Shown here piece by piece: positions 8,538-17,391 of a stretch of 64,000 nt of DNA (within the stretch, counting starts at the first letter, position 1; each line of letters begins with the position of its first letter). Source of the stretch: Flavobacterium psychrolimnae (lineage in GTDB: Bacteria > Bacteroidota > Bacteroidia > Flavobacteriales > Flavobacteriaceae); the NCBI RefSeq assembly GCF_003312425.1, contig NZ_QNUX01000005.1:1-64000 (forward strand), in the 5' to 3' direction. The position numbers and the translations under genes are program-made. Under the pieces are notes generated by a model. That model was given only the letters and a program-made list of their open reading frames with translations. It was not told the DNA's origin and ran no database searches.

Positions 8538-9737
8538 TTACAATGATTTTATAAATTTTAGTAATGCCTCTCTGTCTGATTGTGAAAGATTTTGATAGCC
8601 TGTTTTACTGTTGTTTGCTTCGCCACCATGCATTAAAATGGCACTTTCAATACTATTTGCTCTACCATCGTGCATTAAGAAATAGTTCCCTCCTTGTGCG
8701 CCTTCAGAAAGCCCTATTCCCCATAGTGGTGGTGTTCTCCATTCATAAGTTTTTGCGCTTCCTTCAGTATAACCATCGTCTAAACCGCTTCCCATATCGT
8801 GTAATAACAAATCGGTGTAAGGTGCGAATGTTTTATTTGAAAGGGCTTTAATAGGTGAATAACCTGTTTTCAATTCAGATTTATGACAGCTTGCGCAATT
8901 AATTTGGTTAAAAATGGTTCGTCCTTGTTTAACAACTGCATCACCTTGATTGCGTTGAATAGGAGCTTTTAGTGTTTGCAAGTAAAAAACAACGTCGTTT
9001 ACGGTACTTGTCGCAATTTCAGGATCAATTTCCAGATTAGTATAAACGTCAATAGGATTGAATATAGAGGTAATTCCGATGTCTTGGTTATAAGCATTTA
9101 CGGTTTGATGCAATAAATCAAAAGCCGCGGCTTTTTTGCCAAAACGGCCTATGTATTTTCCGTTTTGTGAAATTGCATTAGTCTTCGGTGTAATAAAGGA
9201 TGGAGCTACTATCCAGTTTGGAACACCAGAAATCCCATCACCATTGCTGTCGTTTGGGTCAGACATTGCAATGATAGCATCGTCTTTTACAAAATTCAAA
9301 AATCCAAGACCTGTATTAGCGGGCGGAGTAAATTTAGAAAAAGTAGCTCCAAATGGAATTTGTTCGGGTAAATATCCGGGTAAAGCTCTGTTTTGTAATT
9401 GTGGACCTCCTTGATTTAGAAATAAATTTCCGGTTTCATCAATTTGTCCAAACCGAGTAAGTGTGGTTGAGGGGTGTCCTTTACCATCACCTGCATGACA
9501 ACTAATACAACTTGTTGCAACAAATGTTGATCCAAGGCCTGTTTCGCGAGTAAAAACTTCACTAAATGCAAAGTCACCTTTTAAGAAACGAGCTGACTCT
9601 TCATGGGAAAGACCATCAATGGGTCCGTCTAAAACTTCATCATCAGCTGGAATATCTGTAAAAGTGGGTTCACATGATGTAAAAGCCATTAATAATAGTA
9701 ATGCAGTAATTTTATAAAGTAAAGAAATGTTTTTCAT
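8538..9737 (-). CDS. Di-heme c-type cytochrome lipoprotein (DUF1111 family)
   Basis: The best start is the ATG at 9737, giving 399 residues; an upstream in-frame TTG at 9761 is less likely. A lipoprotein signal ends at FTSC-EP. Two CxxCH haem sites are visible, CISCH (about residue 77) and CASCH (about 280), along with DUF1111-type motifs (SNGDGISGVPNW, RFGKKAA, TPPLWGIG, FLMHDGRA). This family is related to MauG/cytochrome c peroxidases and is often found with iron-uptake imelysin genes. No imelysin is present here; the partners are a Rieske protein and a porin. A periplasmic peroxidase or oxidase role is inferred. Confidence 0.88.
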   Translation of the reverse strand: MKNISLLYKITALLLLMAFTSCEPTFTDIPADDEVLDGPIDGLSHEESARFLKGDFAFSEVFTRETGLGSTFVATSCISCHAGDGKGHPSTTLTRFGQIDETGNLFLNQGGPQLQNRALPGYLPEQIPFGATFSKFTPPANTGLGFLNFVKDDAIIAMSDPNDSNGDGISGVPNWIVAPSFITPKTNAISQNGKYIGRFGKKAAAFDLLHQTVNAYNQDIGITSIFNPIDVYTNLEIDPEIATSTVNDVVFYLQTLKAPIQRNQGDAVVKQGRTIFNQINCASCHKSELKTGYSPIKALSNKTFAPYTDLLLHDMGSGLDDGYTEGSAKTYEWRTPPLWGIGLSEGAQGGNYFLMHDGRANSIESAILMHGGEANNSKTGYQNLSQSDREALLKFIKSL

Positions 9738-9839
9738 TTGCAAAAAAGTATTTTTAGGCAAAGCTAAATTAATATTTCGAATTAAATAAAAATATGATAA
9801 TAAAATTAATTAATCCTTAAATCATAAAAATTTTATTGC

Positions 9840-9847
9840 TACTTTTG
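9840..9847 (+). promoter_or_regulatory. Bacteroidetes -7 element directly before a GTG start
   Basis: TACTTTTG matches TAnnTTTG exactly and ends 5 nt before the GTG at 9853. Transcription normally starts a few bases after this element, so the mRNA would begin at or next to the start codon. Confidence 0.65.
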
Positions 9848-9852
9848 CATCA

Positions 9853-10176
9853 GTGAAATGGATGAACCTCATACTATCAATTTATCTAACAGCACTTTCA
9901 TTTTTGCCTTGTGCTGATTTGGAAGTAAATAGTTTGGTACATACATCAAAGGAACTTTCCTCCTATAAAGAAAACCATTCCCACAATAAAGAAAAAGATT
10001 TGTGTTCTCCTTTCTGCGCTTGCAATTGTTGTGGAGTGCAAATATTAAGTCATTTTCCAATTAAATTCGATTTTCCTTTAATTTCTGCGGTTATAAAAAC
10101 CAAAGAGCCATTCTATAAATCTATTTTTGCTTCCAATTTCTTCGGAAGTATTTGGCAACCGCCTCAAATAGCATAA
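9853..10176 (+). CDS. DUF6660-like small secreted Cys/His-rich protein with IWQPPQIA tail
   Basis: The protein has 107 residues from a GTG start; ATG codons at 9859 and 9862 are alternatives. A signal peptide (LILSIYLTALSFLPCADLE) is followed by a polar His-containing segment (SHNKEKD) and the cluster CSPFCACNCCG (about 52-62), typical of the family. It ends FFGSIWQPPQIA. It precedes the CusA-TolC fusion by 97 nt and is divergent from the di-heme gene across a spacer of about 115 bp. The Cys cluster suggests soft-metal binding (Cu, Ag, Zn or Cd) outside the inner membrane. Its recurrence before metal pumps suggests a shared job in their function or expression. Confidence 0.85.
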   Translation: MKWMNLILSIYLTALSFLPCADLEVNSLVHTSKELSSYKENHSHNKEKDLCSPFCACNCCGVQILSHFPIKFDFPLISAVIKTKEPFYKSIFASNFFGSIWQPPQIA

Positions 10177-10272
10177 TGATGCCCGAGTAATTTCGGGTTA
10201 GAAAATTGTGACCTTTTCACAAATAATGGCAAATATTCTATTTGCTGATTTCTAATTCATTATAATATTTCA

Positions 10273-13200
10273 ATGTTAGACAAAATCATACAATTTAGTA
10301 TAAAGAACAAGTTCATTATACTCTTATTTACCCTTGTGCTTATAGCCTGGGGAAGTTATTCTATTAAAAATTTACCGCTGGATGCCTTGCCAGATGTAAC
10401 TAATAATCAAGTACAAATAATTACTACTGCCCCTACTTTAGCAAGTCAGGAAGTAGAACAATTAATTACCTATCCACTCGAACAAGCTGTAAAAACGATT
10501 CCAAAAGTAATTGAATTACGAAGCATTTCTCGTTTTGGATTATCTGTGGTAACTGTTGTTTTCAAAGACGATGTAGATATATATTGGGCAAGAGAGCAAA
10601 TTTTTCAACGCTTAAAGCAAGCTGAAGAAAACATACCTAAATATGCAGGTTCTCCAGAATTAGGACCTATTTCTACAGGTCTAGGAGAAATATATCAATA
10701 CGATGTATATGCCAAAAAAGGCTATGAAGATAAATACGATGCCGTAAAATTACGAACCATTCAGGATTGGATTATCACTCCACAATTACAGGGTATTGAA
10801 GGTGTTGCCGAAGTCAGTACCTGGGGAGGAAAATTAAAACAATACGAAGTGGCTATTAATCCAAATAAACTAAATAGTTTAGGAATAACCATTACCGATA
10901 TTTTTGAGGCTTTAGAAAAAAATAATCAAAACACAGGCGGTGCTTACATTGAAAAAGACCAATACTCTTATTTCATTCGTGGTGTTGGTATGGCTACAGG
11001 CATCAAAGATTTAGAAAATATAGTGGTTGCCAATAAAAACGGTGCACCTATTTTAATTCGAAATGTAGCCGAAGTTAGAGAAGGTGTAGCACTACGTTAT
11101 GGGGCATCTACTAAAGACGGAAAAGGAGAAATTGTATGTGGAATGGCTCTTATGCTAAAAGGAGAAAATTCAAGTGCAGTTGTCAATAGAGTAAAAGAAA
11201 AAATGGATCAGATCAACAAAACTCTTCCAGAGGGAGTGGTTGCTGAAGCTTTTATCGATAGAGGAAAATTAGTAGATAGTGCCATAGGAACTGTTACTAA
11301 AAACCTATTGGAAGGTGCATTAATAGTAATATTTGTATTGATCTTATTTCTTGGAAATCTTCGTGCAGGACTAATTGTAGCATCTGTAATTCCATTATCA
11401 ATGCTTTTCGCTGTGATTTTGATGAATACCTTTGGAGTAAGCGGAAATCTAATGAGTTTAGGAGCAATCGATTTTGGAATTATTGTCGATGGTGCGGTTA
11501 TAATTGTCGAAGCAACAATGCATCATTTGCAAAAACTCAAAAGAAAAAAAGATTTATCCCAATCTGAAATGGATGAAGAGGTATATCAATCGGCTTCCAA
11601 AATTAGAAACAGTGCCGCTTTTGGGGAAATAATTATCTTAATCGTGTATTTGCCAATCCTGGCATTAGTTGGCACAGAAGGTAAAATGTTCCGACCAATG
11701 GCAATGACAGTAGGATTTGCAGTAATAGGTGCATTTGTTATGTCTTTAACTTATGTACCAATGATGAGTGCGATGTTCTTATCCAAAAATACAGAACACA
11801 AAACCAATTTTAGTGATAGAATGATGGCTTGGTTCGAGGGAATATATACCCCGTTTTTAGAAAAAGCATTGCGTTTCAAAAAAGCAGTTTTGGCAATTTC
11901 ATTAGGTCTATTTGTATTGGCGCTAGTAATTTTTCAAAATATGGGTGGCGAATTCATTCCAACAATTGAAGAAGGAGATTTAGCCTTAAATGCTACAATT
12001 ATGACCGGAAGTTCGCTTTCGCAAATGGTAAAAACAACCACAGAATATGAAAAAATTCTAAAAGCTAAATTTCCCGAAATTAAAACCATAGTAACCAAAA
12101 TTGGAAGTGGTGAAATTCCAACGGATCCAATGCCTATAGAAAGTGGGGATATGATTATTGTACTTAAAGACAAAAGTGAATGGACAGGTGATTACGACAA
12201 TTGGGAAGATTTAGCCAATGCAATGAAAGAAGAAATGGAAGCCATTCCAGGTGCTAATATTGAAGTTTCACAACCAATTCAAATGCGATTCAACGAGTTA
12301 ATGACCGGAAGCCGAAGTGATATAGCCATTAAAATTTTTGGTGATGATTTAGAAATTTTAGATACTAAAGCCAAAGAATTGATTGCTAAAGTCAATAATA
12401 TTGAAGGCATTGGAGACTTAAAAGCAGATAAAGTAACAGGCTTACCGCAAATTACTGTAAAATACGATTACAATAAAATTGCATTATATGGTTTGAATAT
12501 TACCGATATCAACCAAATCATCCGCTCTTCATTTGCAGGAGAAAGCGCAGGTAAAATCTATGAAGAAAGCAAACGATTTGATGTAGTGGTGAGAATGGAT
12601 GCAGCTAGCCGAACAGATATTACAGATGTGAGTAATCTATTTATTCCTTTACCAAACGGACAACAAGTACCACTATCACAAGTAGCAACGGTTTCTTATG
12701 AGCAAGGCCCTGTTCAGGTTTCTCGTGAGAATGGTAAACGTAGAATTACTGTTGGATTAAACGTTCGTGGTCGAGATATAAAAAGCGTTGTCGAAGAAAT
12801 TCAGGCTAAACTTGATAAAGATTTCAAACTTCCCCCAGGTTATTATGTTACTTATGGAGGACAATTCGAAAACTTGATTGAAGCTACTAAAAGACTTTCG
12901 GTTGCTTTACCTATTGCATTAGCATTAATAATGGTGCTGCTATATTTTACTTTCAATAGTATGAAACAATCTTTGCTAATATTTACCGCCATCCCATTAT
13001 CAGCCATTGGAGGTGTTTTCGCACTATGGATGAGGGGAATGCCTTTCAGTATTTCGGCAGGAATTGGATTTATAGCCCTTTTCGGAATCGCAGTGTTAAA
13101 CGGAATTGTATTGATTTCTTATTTCAATCAATTGAAATCTGAAGGAATAACCGATCCATTACAAAGAGTTTTAATGGGTACAAAAACACGGTTACGACCT

Positions 13201-14592
13201 GTTTTAATGACAGCTGCTGTTGCGTCTTTAGGATTTATGCCAATGGCATTATCCACCAGCGGTGGAGCTGAAGTACAAAAACCATTGGCAACGGTTGTTA
13301 TTGGAGGATTATTATCGGCTACATTATTGACGTTGATTGTTTTACCAATACTTTATTTATTGTTTGAAAAAGGAATTAAAGCAAGAAGAAAAATAAAAAC
13401 ACCAATCGTTACCCTAATAGTTTTATTGATAAGTAGTTTTTCTTTTGCTCAAAATAGCCAGCCTATTTCATTACAAAAAGCTATCGAAATTGCAAAAACC
13501 AATAATATTGATTTAAAGATTGCTGATAAGGAAATTGAGAAACAAACGGTTCTGAAAAAGACAGCATTTCAAGCAGATCCTTTGCAAGTGCAATATCAGG
13601 GTGGGCAATTCAATAGTAAATATTATGATAGCAATGTTTCGATACAGCAGTATTTTCCAATTGGAAGAATTACAAAAGCCAATCGTCAATTGCAGGAAGA
13701 ATTGGTGAAACTAGCTGAAAAACGAAAAGCATTATCCGAATATGAAATCGAAAAAGCAGTAACAATCGCCTACTATCAATATTTATATGGTGTTTCTGTA
13801 CAAAAACTAAATGCAGATTTATTGGAAATTTATTCTAAATTCCTAAAGAATGCAGAACTACGTTTTGAAACAGGCGAAAGCGGAAAAATTGAAGTAATCA
13901 GTGCCAAAGCAAAGTCAAAAGAAATAGAAACACAGCAAGCGCAACTCGAATTTGATTTGGCAATTTACCAAAAACAATTACAATTTTTTATTCAAACGGA
14001 AGAGAATATTGTACCCGATAGTACAACGCCAATGCAATATTCATTTCAACCGAATGAAAACCAATCCAAAGTAGAAACGTTGGTAACCGATTATTATACA
14101 CAGCAAATTTCGGTGTATCAAAAAGAAGCCAATACTTTTAAAGCATTGCGAACACCAAAATTAGGATTAGGTTATTTTGGACAAACCATTGATACCAAAT
14201 CTTATTTTCAAGGGTTTACGGCAGGTTTACAAATTCCTTTATTTGGTGGGGTAAATTCAGCTAAAGCTAAAGCATCTGCTATCAGTATTTCGCAATCCCA
14301 ATTAGAATTAGACAAAAATAAATTGACTTTGAAATTACAAATGCAGGAATTGAAAAATGATTTCGAAAAGCAACAAAAAGCATTAGATTATTATCAAAAG
14401 GAAGGTTTGCTATATGCAGAACAAATAATTGCAACGGCTCAAAAAAGTTATGCCAATGGTGATATGAGTTATTGGTATTACATCAGTTTTTTGAATCAGG
14501 CTATCGACATCAAAAAGCAAAATGCCGAAGCTACCAATGCTTATAATCAAAGTGCTATTCAATTGCAATTTCCATCTATTTCTAACAAATAA
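10273..14592 (+). CDS. CusA/CzcA-type RND metal efflux pump fused to a TolC-like channel
   Basis: The protein has 1439 residues. Residues 1 to about 1035 form a full heavy-metal RND permease with 12 transmembrane helices and two porter regions, including DALPDVTNNQVQI near the start, the TM4 proton-relay acids D400 and D406 (LGAIDFGIIVDGAVIIVEA) and the motif GGEFIPTIEEGDLAL. From about 1060 a TolC/OEP domain follows (LQKAIEIAKTNNIDL, coiled-coil repeats, AGLQIPLFGGVNS). The junction (about 1040-1057) is hydrophobic and ends SSFSFAQ, like a signal peptide with a cleavage site. Adaptor gene 14604 follows after 11 nt. This fusion is known in Bacteroidetes. The ion is not fixed by sequence; the Asp-rich TM4 suits divalent Zn/Co/Cd (CzcA-like). 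Confidence 0.95.
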   Translation: MLDKIIQFSIKNKFIILLFTLVLIAWGSYSIKNLPLDALPDVTNNQVQIITTAPTLASQEVEQLITYPLEQAVKTIPKVIELRSISRFGLSVVTVVFKDDVDIYWAREQIFQRLKQAEENIPKYAGSPELGPISTGLGEIYQYDVYAKKGYEDKYDAVKLRTIQDWIITPQLQGIEGVAEVSTWGGKLKQYEVAINPNKLNSLGITITDIFEALEKNNQNTGGAYIEKDQYSYFIRGVGMATGIKDLENIVVANKNGAPILIRNVAEVREGVALRYGASTKDGKGEIVCGMALMLKGENSSAVVNRVKEKMDQINKTLPEGVVAEAFIDRGKLVDSAIGTVTKNLLEGALIVIFVLILFLGNLRAGLIVASVIPLSMLFAVILMNTFGVSGNLMSLGAIDFGIIVDGAVIIVEATMHHLQKLKRKKDLSQSEMDEEVYQSASKIRNSAAFGEIIILIVYLPILALVGTEGKMFRPMAMTVGFAVIGAFVMSLTYVPMMSAMFLSKNTEHKTNFSDRMMAWFEGIYTPFLEKALRFKKAVLAISLGLFVLALVIFQNMGGEFIPTIEEGDLALNATIMTGSSLSQMVKTTTEYEKILKAKFPEIKTIVTKIGSGEIPTDPMPIESGDMIIVLKDKSEWTGDYDNWEDLANAMKEEMEAIPGANIEVSQPIQMRFNELMTGSRSDIAIKIFGDDLEILDTKAKELIAKVNNIEGIGDLKADKVTGLPQITVKYDYNKIALYGLNITDINQIIRSSFAGESAGKIYEESKRFDVVVRMDAASRTDITDVSNLFIPLPNGQQVPLSQVATVSYEQGPVQVSRENGKRRITVGLNVRGRDIKSVVEEIQAKLDKDFKLPPGYYVTYGGQFENLIEATKRLSVALPIALALIMVLLYFTFNSMKQSLLIFTAIPLSAIGGVFALWMRGMPFSISAGIGFIALFGIAVLNGIVLISYFNQLKSEGITDPLQRVLMGTKTRLRPVLMTAAVASLGFMPMALSTSGGAEVQKPLATVVIGGLLSATLLTLIVLPILYLLFEKGIKARRKIKTPIVTLIVLLISSFSFAQNSQPISLQKAIEIAKTNNIDLKIADKEIEKQTVLKKTAFQADPLQVQYQGGQFNSKYYDSNVSIQQYFPIGRITKANRQLQEELVKLAEKRKALSEYEIEKAVTIAYYQYLYGVSVQKLNADLLEIYSKFLKNAELRFETGESGKIEVISAKAKSKEIETQQAQLEFDLAIYQKQLQFFIQTEENIVPDSTTPMQYSFQPNENQSKVETLVTDYYTQQISVYQKEANTFKALRTPKLGLGYFGQTIDTKSYFQGFTAGLQIPLFGGVNSAKAKASAISISQSQLELDKNKLTLKLQMQELKNDFEKQQKALDYYQKEGLLYAEQIIATAQKSYANGDMSYWYYISFLNQAIDIKKQNAEATNAYNQSAIQLQFPSISNK

Positions 14593-14603
14593 AATTTCTC
14601 AAA

Positions 14604-15854
14604 ATGAAAAATATAAATTCAAAATTCAAAATTTTCTTAATACTTAATACTTTATTCTTACTACTTCTCACCTCTTGTGGAGAAAAGAAAACAGAAGAAG
14701 CAGGTCACGAAGAAGAAAAATCAGAAAACGAAGTAGCATTAACAGCCTTACAATTCAAAACAGTTGGTATTCAAACAGGTTCTGTAGAAAACAGGAATCT
14801 TAATTTAGTGATTAAAGCCAATGGATATACGACAGTTCCACCACAAAATATGGCTAACATTTCAACCTTAATTGGAGGAACGGTTAAGGATATTTTTGTT
14901 TTAGAAGGCACGTATGTAAACAAAGGAAAAGTACTGGCAACTATTCAAAATTTAGAAGTAGTTGGAATGCAGGAAGATTATAATTCGGCTGTTGCCAATA
15001 TTGAATACCTGCAATTAGAATACAATCGCCAGAAGACATTAACTGATGAAAATGTAAACCCTAGAAAAGTACTTCAGGAAGTAAAATCAAAACTAGCTGT
15101 TGAAAGAGCCAGAGCAAAAGCTGCAAAAAACAAATTGCAAGCCCTGAATATGAGTACAAGCGGATCAAGTTTGGTACCGATAGTTTCACCAATATCCGGT
15201 TATGTTGGAAAAATCAGCATTGCCAAAGGAGCATTTGCCGAAACAGGAATAACCCTTTTTGAAGTCGTGGATAATAGCCAGATGCACTTGGACTTAAACG
15301 TTTATGAAAAAGATTTGGAATCAATTTCTGTGGGGCAAACGATAGACTTTATTTTGACTAATCAAGGAAACAAATCCATTAAAGGAAAAATATTTGGTAT
15401 CAATAAATCCTTTTCAAATGAAAGCAAAACCGTTGCTGTTCACGCCAAAATTAATCCAGCTGATTCCAAAGATTTAATTTCTGGAATGTATGTTTCTGCC
15501 AATATCAATATTAAAAATGCAACCGTCCCTGCCCTACCCAAAGATGCTGTTGTAAAAAATGGAGATAAATACTTTGTCTATATCCAAGAAGAACACGAAG
15601 AAAAAGCCACAGGTAAAAAAGCAGAAGCTCACGAACACAAAGAAGGCGAAGCACATTCTGAAGAAGCTGTTGGCGAGGAAGAAGGACACAACGAAGTACA
15701 TTTCAAAGCAATAGAAGTTGTACCAGGAACAACAGATTTAGGGTATACCGAAGTGAAATTTGTTGAAGCAATTCCTGCCGATGCAAAAATTGTAATTAAA
15801 GGAGCTTTTTATTTACTGTCTGCTATGAAAGGTGGCGGATCACACGATCATTAA
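14604..15854 (+). CDS. RND periplasmic adaptor lipoprotein (CusB/CzcB-like) with His-rich insert
   Basis: The protein has 416 residues. A lipoprotein signal ends LLLLTSC-GEKK. It has a barrel-sandwich/biotinyl-lipoyl-like fold (GTVKDIFVLEGTYVNKGKVL and SPISGYVGKISIAKGAFAE) around a helical hairpin (about 120-180), then a beta-barrel domain and a membrane-proximal end (ADAKIVIKGAFYLLSAMKG). A His/Glu-rich loop (about 332-372, HEEKATGKKAEAHEHKEGEA and onward) interrupts the C-terminal domain, and the protein ends GGGSHDH. Both probably bind divalent metal. It sits 11 nt behind the CusA-TolC gene and would join it into a complete envelope-spanning pump. Confidence 0.93.
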   Translation: MKNINSKFKIFLILNTLFLLLLTSCGEKKTEEAGHEEEKSENEVALTALQFKTVGIQTGSVENRNLNLVIKANGYTTVPPQNMANISTLIGGTVKDIFVLEGTYVNKGKVLATIQNLEVVGMQEDYNSAVANIEYLQLEYNRQKTLTDENVNPRKVLQEVKSKLAVERARAKAAKNKLQALNMSTSGSSLVPIVSPISGYVGKISIAKGAFAETGITLFEVVDNSQMHLDLNVYEKDLESISVGQTIDFILTNQGNKSIKGKIFGINKSFSNESKTVAVHAKINPADSKDLISGMYVSANINIKNATVPALPKDAVVKNGDKYFVYIQEEHEEKATGKKAEAHEHKEGEAHSEEAVGEEEGHNEVHFKAIEVVPGTTDLGYTEVKFVEAIPADAKIVIKGAFYLLSAMKGGGSHDH

Positions 15855-15906
15855 AAAGTGAATTTTAAACTATAATACGATCAAAATAAATAAACCTTAC
15901 AAATAG

Positions 15907-15945
15907 ACTGCCCCCAAAAAAAGTTAGACACTATTGGGAGGCAGT
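15907..15945. terminator. Hairpin terminator with IS-end-like sequence
   Basis: ACTGCCCCCAA (15907-15917) pairs with TTGGGAGGCAGT (15934-15945) with one bulge. It includes, inverted, the same 17-mer as the hairpin at 6805-6844. It follows the adaptor gene by about 50 nt and can terminate it. Confidence 0.55.
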
Positions 15946-16008
15946 TTATAAAAGGAAACACCTAAGCTATCGAAACAATTATAAAGGCTAATTCATAATC
16001 AAAAAAAT

Positions 16009-16884
16009 ATGCTGTTAAATAGAAAAATATCAATTTTCACTTTCATTAGAGAAATTAAGTATGATATTATCACCATTGTAACCTATGCAGTTGTAGTAGG
16101 CATTGTAGATCAATACTCTTTTCTGTCTAAAATATCAATCCCGACTAGTATGACAGCAATAATAGCAACTGCCTTATCTGTATTATTAGCTTTCAGAACA
16201 GCTCAGGCTTATGAAAGGTGGTGGGAAGCAAGAATAGTTTGGGGTGCTATAGTTAATGATTCTAGAACATTGATAAGACAATTAATACAGTTTGTTCCAA
16301 AAAATAATTCCAATAATAAAACAATTGAAATATTTGCACATCGACAAATAATTTGGTGCTACGCCTTGGGTGAATCTCTACGAGGATTACCTTTTTCAAA
16401 TAAAGTGAAAGAATATATTAATGAGCAAAACATCACAGACAAAAATGTTCCAAACGCAATTCTGAACAAACATAGTGTCGCATTGTCTCAACTTGAAATA
16501 AGTGAATTTAAGCAAGTTCATATTGACAGTACTTTAAGCCGTTTGTGCGATGCTATGGGAAAATGCGAACGTATTAAAAACACAGTGTTTCCAAAATCTT
16601 ACAGCTTGTTAATCCATTTATTAATTTATGTATTTGCTACGTTACTACCTTTTGGATTAGATGATAAGTACATAATTGAAGAAATTTTTTTAACTACATT
16701 GATACCATTAATATTCATCACTATAGAGCGTACAGCTATAATATTGCAAGACCCTTTTGAAAATTCCCCTTCAGATACACCAATGACAAACCTTGCTATA
16801 ACCATTGAGATTAATCTCAAAGAAATGATAAACGATACAAATTTACCAATACAAGAAAAGCCAACCTCTTTTTACTTAATGTAA
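16009..16884 (+). CDS. Bestrophin-family anion channel-like membrane protein
   Basis: The protein has 291 residues with hydrophobic segments near 19-40, 45-62, 200-220 and 225-245. The family motif is clear in TAQAYERWWEARIVWG (about 63-78), followed by the conserved cytoplasmic helices with SRTLIRQL and LSRLCDAMGKCERIKNTVFP. Bacterial bestrophins form pentameric channels for monovalent ions. It is followed after 11 nt by mgtC-like and DUF1345 genes. In this setting it may balance charge during metal export; that is inference. No metal-binding motif is visible. Confidence 0.88.
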   Translation: MLLNRKISIFTFIREIKYDIITIVTYAVVVGIVDQYSFLSKISIPTSMTAIIATALSVLLAFRTAQAYERWWEARIVWGAIVNDSRTLIRQLIQFVPKNNSNNKTIEIFAHRQIIWCYALGESLRGLPFSNKVKEYINEQNITDKNVPNAILNKHSVALSQLEISEFKQVHIDSTLSRLCDAMGKCERIKNTVFPKSYSLLIHLLIYVFATLLPFGLDDKYIIEEIFLTTLIPLIFITIERTAIILQDPFENSPSDTPMTNLAITIEINLKEMINDTNLPIQEKPTSFYLM

Positions 16885-16895
16885 TACTTTATGAA

Positions 16896-17363
16896 ATGAT
16901 AGATGCAGATATAAAATTTGAACTGATAATGGTAGCCAAAATACTTATGGCTGCAATACTTGGTTGCATAATCGGTTACCAGCGAGAACGCGAGAACAAA
17001 AATGCAGGGATACGTACTTTTGGCGCAGTAAGTGCCGGTGCCGCTCTGTTTACAGCCGTCGGAATGCATTTTTCAGAAACTGATGATTCATCAAGGATTA
17101 TTGCTAATATAATCACAGGGGTAGGTTTTCTGGGTGCCGGTATTATTTACAATAAACAGCAAAGCAACGAATCCAGCGGACTCACCACTGCTGCGAATAT
17201 ATGGGCGGTTTCTGCAATTGGTGTAGCCGCTGCTTTGGGATTTTACGTAATATCCGTAGTGACTACGGCCTTGCTGTACTTCATGTTGTCTCTTAACCAT
17301 TTCAGTTTTTACAGAAATTGGCAAAACAGGATTCAGAACGATAAAAACCCAAAGCAAGACTAA
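16896..17363 (+). CDS. MgtC/SapB-family membrane protein
   Basis: The protein has 155 residues with four transmembrane helices and the family signatures LGCIIGYQREREN (about 25-37), RTFGAVSAGAALFTAVG and GVGFLGAGIIYN, then LTTAANIWAVSAIGVAAALG. It lacks the C-terminal ACT-like domain of long MgtC proteins, so it belongs to the short form. It starts 11 nt after the bestrophin-like gene and ends 28 nt before the DUF1345 gene. MgtC proteins act in low-Mg2+ survival and modulate F-type ATPase or P-type ATPases. A role in ion balance next to the P1B ATPase is plausible. Confidence 0.92.
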   Translation: MIDADIKFELIMVAKILMAAILGCIIGYQRERENKNAGIRTFGAVSAGAALFTAVGMHFSETDDSSRIIANIITGVGFLGAGIIYNKQQSNESSGLTTAANIWAVSAIGVAAALGFYVISVVTTALLYFMLSLNHFSFYRNWQNRIQNDKNPKQD

Positions 17364-17391
17364 TACCGATACTAATTGTAAAATTACAATC

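Noticed and set aside
6805..15945. A complete insertion sequence
   Set aside because: There is no transposase gene in the window; only end-like hairpins remain.
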